Shown in pieces: positions 34,877-42,293 of a DNA stretch of 42,293 nt. A model generated the notes under the pieces. The model had not been told where the DNA came from. It searched no databases and saw only the letters and a list, made by a program, of their open reading frames with translations. The stretch is from Lachnospiraceae bacterium (GTDB lineage: Bacteria; Bacillota; Clostridia; Lachnospirales; Lachnospiraceae). Location of the stretch: positions 1 through 42,293 of the forward strand of contig CAAFWV010000080.1 of NCBI GenBank assembly GCA_900766815.1, written 5' to 3'. The translations under genes were made by a program, and so were the position numbers. The first letter of the stretch is position 1. Each line of letters starts with the position of its first letter.

Positions 34877-35362
34877 ATGGCTATCAGACAGATAAGAATC
34901 CAGGGAGACCCGGTATTAACAAAGGTATGTAAGGAAGTAACCGAAATCACACCCAGAATTGCAGAGTTGATTGAGGATATGATTGATACCATGTATGAGG
35001 CTAACGGTGTGGGACTGGCCGCACCCCAGGTTGGAATACTTAAGAGAATAGTTGTAATAGATACAACAGGTGATGACCTTCATGTAATAATTAATCCCAA
35101 GCTTGTGGAAGCTGACGGAGAGCAGACAGGCTATGAAGGCTGTCTGTCACTGCCGGGCAAGAGCGGACTTGTGACAAGACCTAACAGGGCTAAGATTGTA
35201 TATCAGGATATCAATCTTGAGGAGCAGACTCTCGAGGGCACTGAATTGCTCGCCCGTGCGATTATTCATGAGCTTGAGCATCTGGATGGTCATATGTACA
35301 CAGAAAAGGTGGAGGGTGATCTGATTGACAACAGCAGACTTACCGGGGAGGAAGAGGAATAA
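34877..35362 (+). CDS. def: peptide deformylase
   Basis: A 161-residue metalloenzyme that removes formyl groups from nascent proteins. The three motifs are intact: GVGLAAPQ (44-51), EGCLS (87-91; metal Cys89) and HELEH (131-135; His131, Glu132, His135). The sequence ends in a short Glu-rich tail. It belongs to the priA-def-fmt series, with fmt starting 6 bp later; deformylase and formyltransferase act on the two ends of the same formylation cycle. Confidence 0.97.
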   Translation: MAIRQIRIQGDPVLTKVCKEVTEITPRIAELIEDMIDTMYEANGVGLAAPQVGILKRIVVIDTTGDDLHVIINPKLVEADGEQTGYEGCLSLPGKSGLVTRPNRAKIVYQDINLEEQTLEGTELLARAIIHELEHLDGHMYTEKVEGDLIDNSRLTGEEEE

Positions 35363-35368
35363 GGAATA

Positions 35369-36325
35369 ATGAAGATAGTATTTATGGGAACCCCTGACTT
35401 TGCTGCAGGGGCACTTCAGGCGATTGTTGACAGCGGTCATGATGTACGACTTGTTGTCACTCAGCCCGACAAGGTCAGGGGCAGGGGAGGAATGGTAAGT
35501 GCATCCCCCGTGAAGGAGTGTGCACTTAAGAATAATATAGAAGTCTTCCAGCCTGTGAAGATTAAGGAAAAAGAGAATGTCGACAGACTTAAGAGTATAG
35601 ATGCGGATGTGTATGTAGTAGCAGCCTTCGGTCAGATATTAAGTGAAGAGATACTTAATATCCCACCCTTTGGCTGCATTAATATTCATGCCTCGCTTCT
35701 GCCCAAGTACAGGGGAGCTGCACCAATCCAGTGGTGTATCCTGAATGGAGAGACTAAGACCGGTGTTACCATTATGCAGATGGATAAGGGCGTGGATACA
35801 GGTGATATTCTCTATACTAAGACAATTGACATAGACAGTAAGGAGACCGGCGAGGGACTCTTTGACAAGCTGTCAGCCCTGGGAGCTGAGGCTATATGCG
35901 AAGCTCTGCCACTGCTGGAACAGGGTAAGCTTAAGGCAATGCCACAGGATGAGAGTGAGGCCACCCATGTCGGCATGCTCAAGAAGGAGATGGGCGAGAT
36001 AGACTGGAAGAGGTCGGCCTGTGAGATTGAGAGACTGATAAGAGGTCTTAATTCATGGCCCAGTGCCTATACCTATATTAACGGCAGGAGCCTGAAGATA
36101 TGGGATGCGGACGTAGTTAAGATGGCCGATATTACCTCGAATCCGGGTCCAAACGGCACCGGGGCAGGTACAATAATAAAGAAGGATAAGAAGAATATAT
36201 ACGTAGCCTGCGGCGAGGATATACTTAAGATTAACAGTCTCCAGCTTGAGGGTAAGAAGCGCATGGATACTGCTTCCTTCCTGCTCGGATACAGTGTTGA
36301 AACAGGAGATAAGCTTGGCAGATAA
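35369..36325 (+). CDS. fmt: methionyl-tRNA formyltransferase
   Basis: A 318-residue enzyme formylating Met-tRNA(fMet) with 10-formyltetrahydrofolate. The N-terminal Rossmann part begins MKIVFMGTPDFAAG, with the catalytic segment INIHASLLPKYRGAAPIQW and DTGDIL. A C-terminal OB-like domain (about 205-318) binds the tRNA. It overlaps the TTG start of rsmB by 11 bp, which suggests coupled translation. Confidence 0.97.
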   Translation: MKIVFMGTPDFAAGALQAIVDSGHDVRLVVTQPDKVRGRGGMVSASPVKECALKNNIEVFQPVKIKEKENVDRLKSIDADVYVVAAFGQILSEEILNIPPFGCINIHASLLPKYRGAAPIQWCILNGETKTGVTIMQMDKGVDTGDILYTKTIDIDSKETGEGLFDKLSALGAEAICEALPLLEQGKLKAMPQDESEATHVGMLKKEMGEIDWKRSACEIERLIRGLNSWPSAYTYINGRSLKIWDADVVKMADITSNPGPNGTGAGTIIKKDKKNIYVACGEDILKINSLQLEGKKRMDTASFLLGYSVETGDKLGR

Positions 36326-37622
36326 CAGTATTAATACCAGGGCACTGGTAGCTGACATATTAACCGAAATAGATAAGAACATGGCCAAGTCCCACCTGCT
36401 TGTTAGAGAGGTACTGGATAAGTACGACTATCTTGGCAGGGAGGATAAGAGCTTCATTAAGAGGGTTACTGTGGGTACACTGGAGCAGAGAATCCGCATT
36501 GATTATGTGATTGAGCGCTTCTCCAACACCCCGGTTGGGAAGATGAAGCCCTTCATCCGCTCCGTAATAAGAATGAGCACCTACCAGCTGCTCTATATGG
36601 ACAAGATTCCGGACAGCGCCGTTGTGAATGAGGCTGTAAAGCTTGCTGCAAAGAGAGGCTTTGGAGGCTTAAGGGGCTTTGTAAACGGTCTGCTTCGCAC
36701 CATTTCGAGAAGTAAGGCCGAGATTGAATACCCGGCAGACGATACAATCAAAGGCATGTCAATCAACTATTCATGCCCTGAGATTATCGTTTCATCCATG
36801 GTCAATGACTACGGAATGGATTTGACGAAGGTAAGCCTGGATGCTTCGGTAAGGGAGCATGTCAATTACGCAAGGCTTGCTTCGGGCTTACAGGATAGTC
36901 AGTTGCGGGCACTTTTGCAGGAATGGGATGAGAATAATATCGATTATGAAATGGATGAGGATATCCCGAATCTCTATAGGATTGGCGGCAACAAGTTTGC
37001 TGACCTGAAGGGCTTTCTGGGTGGCTTATACACCATTCAGGATAAATCAAGCGCGATGGTATTTAAGGATATTGTTTTTCCGGAAAATTGCGTGGTACTG
37101 GATGTATGTGCAGCTCCGGGAGGAAAGGCCTGTCATGCTGCCGATTTGCTTAAGGGCAGAGGTAAGGTAATCGCGCGAGATCTGTCTGAGAGCAAGGTAG
37201 CGCTTATCCGTGAGAATATACAGAGACTAAGGCTTGACAATATTGAGGCGGAGTGCTTCGATGCCTGTGATATGGATCCTTCGATGGAGGGAGCAGCCGA
37301 TGTTGTGATTCTGGATGTACCCTGTTCGGGCTTCGGAGTCATAGGCAGGAAGCCTGATATAAAATATGCAGTAAACGAAGAGGGGCTTGCAACCCTTGTA
37401 GAGCTTCAGAGGCGGATAATTGATAATGCTGTAAGGTATGTAAAGCCGGGCGGGCAGCTCTTATACAGTACCTGCACCATGAGGAAGGCTGAGAATGAGG
37501 AGAATGTTGATTATATTCTTGGACTTCCGGGAACGGGACTCAGTCTTAAGTATTCTAAGACGATAATGCTGTCCGATAAGCAGGATGGCTTCTTCATAGC
37601 AAGGTTTGTAAGGGAAGGATGA
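36315..37622 (+). CDS. rsmB: 16S rRNA (cytosine-967 C5)-methyltransferase RsmB
   Basis: A 435-residue enzyme with an N-terminal NusB-like helical domain (1-140) and a Rossmann methyltransferase with VCAAPGGKACHAAD (AdoMet) plus the two catalytic cysteines in LDVPCSGFG and YSTCTMRKAE. The start is TTG at 36315, inside the end of fmt, 6-7 nt after AGGAG; the next in-frame ATG would cut about 20 residues off the NusB-like domain. Frames further upstream lie wholly in fmt. rlmN follows 40 bp later. Confidence 0.94.
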   Translation: MADNSINTRALVADILTEIDKNMAKSHLLVREVLDKYDYLGREDKSFIKRVTVGTLEQRIRIDYVIERFSNTPVGKMKPFIRSVIRMSTYQLLYMDKIPDSAVVNEAVKLAAKRGFGGLRGFVNGLLRTISRSKAEIEYPADDTIKGMSINYSCPEIIVSSMVNDYGMDLTKVSLDASVREHVNYARLASGLQDSQLRALLQEWDENNIDYEMDEDIPNLYRIGGNKFADLKGFLGGLYTIQDKSSAMVFKDIVFPENCVVLDVCAAPGGKACHAADLLKGRGKVIARDLSESKVALIRENIQRLRLDNIEAECFDACDMDPSMEGAADVVILDVPCSGFGVIGRKPDIKYAVNEEGLATLVELQRRIIDNAVRYVKPGGQLLYSTCTMRKAENEENVDYILGLPGTGLSLKYSKTIMLSDKQDGFFIARFVREG

Positions 37623-37662
37623 TGAAGCGGCAGCTTCAGGTCATATTCGGCAGGATGATAAT

Positions 37663-38691
37663 ATGGACCTCAGGTCACTTAACAAAGAAGAATTGAATAT
37701 TGCTCTTAAGGAGTGGGGACTCAAATCCTTCAGGATTAATCAGATATATGACTGGTTCCATGTGAAGCTTATTCGTGATTACAGCGAGATGACCAATATA
37801 AGCAAGGAACTGAGAATAAGGCTTGAGGAAGAATATCCCCTTAACTGTATTAGGATAGACAGAGTACAGGAGAGTAAGCTTGACGGTACTCGCAAATATC
37901 TTCACAGGCTGTCGGACGGCAACTACGTGGAGAGTGTGTTCATGCGATATAAGCATGGCAACAGTGTATGTATTTCCTCACAGGTGGGATGTAAGATGGG
38001 CTGCAGATTCTGCGCTTCGACACTTGACGGTTTTGAGAGGAATCTATCTCCCGCTGAGATGCTTGACCAAATATATTCGATCACCCGAGATACCGGAGAG
38101 AGAATAAGCAATGTGGTTGTCATGGGAACGGGTGAACCCATGGACAATTATGATAATGTGGTTAAGTTCTACAGGCTCCTAACAGATGAGAACGGACTTA
38201 ATATATCGGGAAGAAATGTAACGGTATCTACCTGCGGAATCGTTCCGGGGATATTGAAGCTTGCGGAAGAGAATCTGACGCTTACCCTTGCTCTTTCACT
38301 TCATGCAACAACAGATGAGAAGAGAAGGGAGCTAATGCCAATTGCCAATACATATTCAATAAATGAGCTTATGGAAGCCTGTAAAATATATTTTGAAAAG
38401 ACAGGAAGGCGGGTGTCATTTGAATATGCACTGGTAGCCGGAGTCAATGATACTGCGACTGATGCCATCGAGCTCAGTGCACTTGCAAGGAGTGCGAAAG
38501 CCCATGTCAACCTGATTCCCGTCAATCCCATAAGAGAGAGGGATTACAGGCGTGGAAGCAGGGAGGCAATAGAGGCGTTCAAAAATTCACTTGAAAAAAA
38601 CAGGATAAACTGTACAATAAGAAGAGAAATGGGAACAGATATAGATGGAGCCTGCGGTCAGCTTCGCAGAAGAAAGCTGGCTGAGGGCTAA
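37663..38691 (+). CDS. rlmN: 23S rRNA (adenine-2503 C2) / tRNA A37 methyltransferase RlmN
   Basis: A 342-residue radical SAM methyl synthase. The 4Fe-4S ligands are Cys110, Cys114 and Cys117 (CKMGCRFC); the catalytic cysteines are Cys103 (SVCISSQ) and Cys331 near the C-terminus (DIDGACGQL). It methylates A2503 of 23S rRNA and A37 in some tRNAs. The motif set is that of RlmN; Cfr-type resistance enzymes are a close relative, but the chromosomal position between rsmB and prpC is that of RlmN. Confidence 0.96.
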   Translation: MDLRSLNKEELNIALKEWGLKSFRINQIYDWFHVKLIRDYSEMTNISKELRIRLEEEYPLNCIRIDRVQESKLDGTRKYLHRLSDGNYVESVFMRYKHGNSVCISSQVGCKMGCRFCASTLDGFERNLSPAEMLDQIYSITRDTGERISNVVVMGTGEPMDNYDNVVKFYRLLTDENGLNISGRNVTVSTCGIVPGILKLAEENLTLTLALSLHATTDEKRRELMPIANTYSINELMEACKIYFEKTGRRVSFEYALVAGVNDTATDAIELSALARSAKAHVNLIPVNPIRERDYRRGSREAIEAFKNSLEKNRINCTIRREMGTDIDGACGQLRRRKLAEG

Positions 38692-38702
38692 TTAGTGCGT
38701 GT

Positions 38703-39437
38703 ATGATTAAAACTTTTTCCATTACCGACATAGGTAAAAAGAGAAAACTGAATCAGGATTATGTATATACCTCTGAGACACCGGTCGGTCCTCTTCCGAA
38801 TCTGTTTCTTGTAGCTGACGGAATGGGAGGCCACAAGGCCGGAGATTATGCATCAAGGTGTGCGATAGAGACTATCGTGGATTATGTAAGCAAGACCGCG
38901 GATACAGAGCCTGTGGGGATACTTGAGGCGGCAGTGGCGCGTGCTAATGAGATGGTAAGATACAAGGCATCTTCAGACGAAGCCTATAACGGAATGGGAA
39001 CCACACTTGTGGCTGCAACAATAGACGGCAGCAGAATGAGGGTTGCCAATGTCGGAGATTCCAGACTCTATGTTGTCGGCAGCAGGAAGATTAATCAGAT
39101 TACCAGAGACCATTCATATGTAGAAGAGATGGTCAGGATGGGTGAGATCAGACGTGATCAGGCAAGAAGCCATCCTGATAAGAATATCATAACGAGAGCA
39201 GTTGGCGCAGAAGAGAATATTGCGGTTGATTTCTTTGATGTGACGCTGCAGCCCGGAGACATAGTATTAATGTGTTCCGACGGCCTCACCAATATGATAG
39301 AGGATGAAGAGATTCGAATGATTCTGCAGGGTAAGAGAGACCTTGTGGAGAAAGCAGAGAGTCTCGTCAATGCAGCTAACAATAACGGTGGTAAGGACAA
39401 CATTGCGGTTGTGCTTATTGATCCTTTTGGTGAATGA
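38703..39437 (+). CDS. prpC: PP2C-type serine/threonine phosphatase
   Basis: A 244-residue metal-dependent phosphatase. The metal-binding Asp motifs are GKKRKLNQD near the N-terminus, VADGMGGHKAGD (about 38-49), MCSDGLTNMI and GGKDNIAVVL at the end. It reverses phosphorylation by the kinase encoded 9 bp downstream; this pair is conserved next to rlmN and rsgA in Firmicutes. Confidence 0.95.
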   Translation: MIKTFSITDIGKKRKLNQDYVYTSETPVGPLPNLFLVADGMGGHKAGDYASRCAIETIVDYVSKTADTEPVGILEAAVARANEMVRYKASSDEAYNGMGTTLVAATIDGSRMRVANVGDSRLYVVGSRKINQITRDHSYVEEMVRMGEIRRDQARSHPDKNIITRAVGAEENIAVDFFDVTLQPGDIVLMCSDGLTNMIEDEEIRMILQGKRDLVEKAESLVNAANNNGGKDNIAVVLIDPFGE

Positions 39438-39446
39438 GGATAGGGA

Positions 39447-41438
39447 ATGATTAAATTAGGGATGATGATAGGAGATCGATACGAGATCCTGGATAAAATA
39501 GGAACCGGCGGAATGTCGGACGTATATAAAGCCAAAGACGACAAGCTGGGGAGACTTGTTGCCATTAAGGTGCTTAAGCAGGAATTTGCGGAGAACGCCA
39601 ACTTCGTAACCAAATTCCGTACTGAGGCACAGGCAGCGGCCGGAATGATGCACCCCAATATTGTCAATGTATATGACGTAGGTGAAGAGGGCGGTACCCA
39701 TTATATTGTCATGGAGCTTGTAGAGGGTATCACCTTAAAGAAATATATTGAGAAGAAGCAGAGACTCTCTGTTAAGGAAGCAGTGAGCATTGCTATTCAG
39801 GTATCCATGGGTATTGAGGCAGCTCATAATAACCATATTATTCACAGGGATATCAAGCCTCAGAATATCATGATTAGCAAGGACGGTAAGGTGAAGGTTA
39901 CGGACTTCGGTATTGCCAAGGCCGTAAGCAGTAATACCATTACCTCCAATGTCATGGGTTCGGTGCATTACACATCACCTGAGCAGGCCAGGGGCGGATA
40001 TTCCGATGAGAAGAGTGATATTTATTCCCTTGGAATCACCCTCTTTGAGATGATTACAGGCAGGGTACCCTTCAACGGAGAGACAACGGTAGCAATTGCA
40101 ATCAAGCATATCCAGGAGCCCATGCCCTCACCCAGGGTGTATGTTCCGGAGGTACCCATCTCTGTTGAGCAGATAATTCTTAAGTGTACACAGAAGAGCC
40201 CTGACAGAAGATATCAGAATATGCAGGAGCTTATCGATGACCTTAAGAGATCGCTTATGACTCCCGACGAGGACTTTGTTAAGATTGCCGATATAGATGA
40301 AGATGCTGCAACCCGCGCCATGTCAGACAGAGAGCTTAAGCAGGTAACGAACAGGGTCAGAGCCAGAGATGAGTATGATGAATATACAGTAAGGGTTAAT
40401 AAGCAGTCTGAGAAGAATACCAGGTCCAAGAGCAATACCCAGTCAAAGCCCAAGTCCAAGCCACAGCCTCAGACAAGGACTCCTGACAGAGGCAGCTCGA
40501 AGAAGAATAAGAAGAAGCAGAAGAAGGAAGGTTCGGATAAGGTAACAACAATTGTTGCAATCATTGCGGCAGTACTTATCGGACTCATCATAATATTTGT
40601 TGCGGGAAGAGCCTTCGGGCTGTTCGATTTCGGCAAGAAACCCAAGGAGGAGACTGAGGCCATCCCCAGCGTGTCTGTAACAGCACCCGTTGGTGAACTG
40701 GGCGAGAATGAACTCTTAGTTCCCGATGTAAAGGGTATGACCTATGCTGAAGCTGTCACCACTCTTAATAAAGAAGGCTTTGAGGTCACTAAGCTTGAGG
40801 TGTCAAGCGATACAGTGGATAAGGGCAATGTTGTTGACCAGCTGCCGCAGGCAGGAACTGTAGCCAAGAGAGGCGATACCATTGAGGTAAGTGTAAGCTC
40901 GGGTGCAAGCTCATCCAAGGTTCATGTGCCGAATCTTATTGGCCTGGATCCCATGGATGCTACTGCGATGCTTGTTGAGGCAGGTCTGCAGGCAGGTAAG
41001 CTTGAGGAAACAACCAATCCCGATCCTAATCTTGAGGGTAAGATCTGCTATCAGAGCTATACCGCAGATTCCGCTGTGGATGCAGGTACTGTTGTAGACT
41101 TAAAATACAGTGTCGGAGTCGGAACCGTAACCTACAGCTATGTGGGTAATGTCGAGAGTCCGGCTGTCGAAGACAGTGATTATAAGGCCGGAAGCTCGTG
41201 TACTGTTATACTCAGTACAACAACAGGTGTAGAGCTTAAGAGGGAAAACACTACCACCTTCCCGGTATCAATGAATATTACGGGAATCCCTGACTGTGAG
41301 ACAGGTACCGTTACCATAATCTATACAGTATCCGTTCCGGGTCAGACGACCACCGGCGAGGACGGACAGATAATTGAGACTCCTGCAGAGGATGTAGAGA
41401 GAACCGTTGTAAGGACTGTTACATTTACCAAGGAATAA
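39447..41438 (+). CDS. prkC: PASTA-domain serine/threonine kinase (PrkC/PknB type)
   Basis: A 663-residue membrane kinase. The cytoplasmic kinase domain (1-270) has GTGGMSDVY, Lys41 (VAIK), HRDIKPQN (133-140) and DFG (153-155). A basic Lys/Ser-rich linker (about 313-365) leads to one membrane helix (near 367-387). Outside lie two PASTA domains (PDVKGMTYAEAV; PNLIGLDPMDAT) that would sense muropeptides or lipid II, then a third C-terminal domain of about 110 residues that is Thr/Val-rich and not PASTA. Most PrkC proteins have three or more PASTA repeats. The partner phosphatase is 9 bp upstream, rsgA 1 bp downstream. Confidence 0.95.
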   Translation: MIKLGMMIGDRYEILDKIGTGGMSDVYKAKDDKLGRLVAIKVLKQEFAENANFVTKFRTEAQAAAGMMHPNIVNVYDVGEEGGTHYIVMELVEGITLKKYIEKKQRLSVKEAVSIAIQVSMGIEAAHNNHIIHRDIKPQNIMISKDGKVKVTDFGIAKAVSSNTITSNVMGSVHYTSPEQARGGYSDEKSDIYSLGITLFEMITGRVPFNGETTVAIAIKHIQEPMPSPRVYVPEVPISVEQIILKCTQKSPDRRYQNMQELIDDLKRSLMTPDEDFVKIADIDEDAATRAMSDRELKQVTNRVRARDEYDEYTVRVNKQSEKNTRSKSNTQSKPKSKPQPQTRTPDRGSSKKNKKKQKKEGSDKVTTIVAIIAAVLIGLIIIFVAGRAFGLFDFGKKPKEETEAIPSVSVTAPVGELGENELLVPDVKGMTYAEAVTTLNKEGFEVTKLEVSSDTVDKGNVVDQLPQAGTVAKRGDTIEVSVSSGASSSKVHVPNLIGLDPMDATAMLVEAGLQAGKLEETTNPDPNLEGKICYQSYTADSAVDAGTVVDLKYSVGVGTVTYSYVGNVESPAVEDSDYKAGSSCTVILSTTTGVELKRENTTTFPVSMNITGIPDCETGTVTIIYTVSVPGQTTTGEDGQIIETPAEDVERTVVRTVTFTKE

Positions 41439-41439
41439 T

Positions 41440-42293
41440 ATGCAGGGAAAGATAATAAGAGGCATTGGCGGATTCTATTACATCAATGCCGGTAACAGTA
41501 TATATGAATGTAAGGCTAAGGGAAGCTTCCGCAAGGAGGGAATAAAGCCCTTAGTCGGAGACGACTGCATAATAGATATTCTTGATGAGAAGAATTATCT
41601 GGCTAATATTACATCGATTCTGCCAAGACACAGCGAGCTTATAAGACCTGCTGTAGCCAATGTGGACCAGGCCATGATAATATTTGCAGTCAGCAGACCC
41701 GAGCCTAACTTCAATCTGCTTGACAGATTCATCATTCAGATGTGGCAGAAGGAGCTGCCCTGTATCATTGTTATTAATAAGATGGATCTGGCCGGCGATA
41801 AGCAGAGATGTGAAATAGAGGAAGCCTACGAGGCCTGCGGATGCAGGGTGGTATTTACCAGTGTGAATACCAATGAGGGCGTGGATGAGATAAGGAAGCT
41901 CATAAAGGGCAAGACCACCACTGTGGCGGGACCCAGCGGAGTGGGTAAGTCAAGCATGATCAATCTGCTTCAGTCTGCGGTTAAGATGCAGACGGGAGTG
42001 CTCTCCGATAAGATAGACAGGGGAAAGCATACCACGAGACATTCGGAACTGATTCCTATAGATGAGGATACTTATATCCTGGATACTCCGGGCTTCAGTT
42101 CACTCAATCTGTTTGACGTAAGTACCGATACATTAAAGGATTATTATTATGAGTTTGAGGAATATGCCGCAGAGTGCAGATTCCTTGACTGTAAGCATAT
42201 CAGTGAGCCTGACTGCGGAGTGAAGAAGGCCGTAGAGAGCGGTGAAATCAGCAGACTCAGATATGAGAATTATCTGACACTGTACCGTGAGTG
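41440..42293 (+). CDS. rsgA: ribosome small-subunit GTPase RsgA (3' end outside the window)
   Basis: Partial: 284 codons are present and the frame is still open at the edge; RsgA is usually about 290 residues, so only a few are missing. The circularly permuted GTPase motifs are in the expected order: INKMDL (G4), GPSGVGKSS (G1), DTPGF (G3), followed by the zinc-binding CRFLDCKHISEPDC. An N-terminal OB domain precedes. It matures the 30S subunit. The start is 1 bp after the kinase stop, with AAGGA five nt upstream. Confidence 0.95.
   Translation, partial: MQGKIIRGIGGFYYINAGNSIYECKAKGSFRKEGIKPLVGDDCIIDILDEKNYLANITSILPRHSELIRPAVANVDQAMIIFAVSRPEPNFNLLDRFIIQMWQKELPCIIVINKMDLAGDKQRCEIEEAYEACGCRVVFTSVNTNEGVDEIRKLIKGKTTTVAGPSGVGKSSMINLLQSAVKMQTGVLSDKIDRGKHTTRHSELIPIDEDTYILDTPGFSSLNLFDVSTDTLKDYYYEFEEYAAECRFLDCKHISEPDCGVKKAVESGEISRLRYENYLTLYRE

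Overview
The window looks like a chromosomal stretch from a Gram-positive anaerobe of the Lachnospiraceae type (Butyrivibrio / Roseburia / Pseudobutyrivibrio-like). Clues are strong GGAGG ribosome-binding sites, the order mraZ-rsmH-ftsL-PBP-ftsW-ftsQ-ftsZ, a priA-def-fmt-rsmB-rlmN-prpC-prkC-rsgA cluster, an rpmE-DUF1385-prmC-prfA cluster, and a set of intracellular glycosidases fed by a GPH symporter. The family assignment is inference from gene content; no 16S rRNA or tRNA gene was seen.

Region 1 (1-1322): the end of a ThiF/TcdA-type gene, a convergent TauE/SafE exporter, and a spacer with a candidate small RNA. Region 2 (1323-13260): a two-armed sugar locus. The minus arm reads TetR regulator, GH2 beta-glycosidase, GPH sugar symporter, GH36 alpha-galactosidase. 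The plus arm reads a small membrane-anchored protein, GH31 alpha-glucosidase, a cellobiose/mannobiose 2-epimerase-type enzyme and a GH26 beta-mannanase-type enzyme. None of the enzymes has a visible signal peptide, so short galacto-(gluco)mannan or related oligosaccharides are probably imported and then trimmed in the cytoplasm. The arms meet at 8311-8507, where two identically spaced GAAAC-N16-GTTTC palindromes bracket the promoter of the TetR operon.

Region 3 (13260-14144) is mobile-element debris: an internally deleted tyrosine recombinase, preceded by a long hairpin that covers its ribosome-binding site and followed by a 12-bp tandem repeat. Region 4 (14145-23491): ychF, a 490-bp structured spacer, then the division cluster with a clear MraZ-type operator array. 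This cluster lacks the usual mraY, murD, murG and murC, and no ftsA is present; ftsZ starts at TTG.

Region 5 (23600-31309): a PH-domain protein (minus strand), rho, rpmE, DUF1385, prmC, prfA, a zinc-dependent phospholipase C-like protein and a UMF1-type MFS permease. Region 6 (31341-42293): murE (DAP-type DNPR motif), priA, def, fmt, rsmB (TTG start), rlmN, and the PP2C phosphatase / PASTA kinase pair, ending in rsgA, which runs off the window a few codons short of its expected end.

The housekeeping regions are conventional. The least explained parts are the twin-operator sugar locus, the integrase relic with its hairpin, and the RNA-like structures in the 1001-1322 and 15246-15545 spacers.
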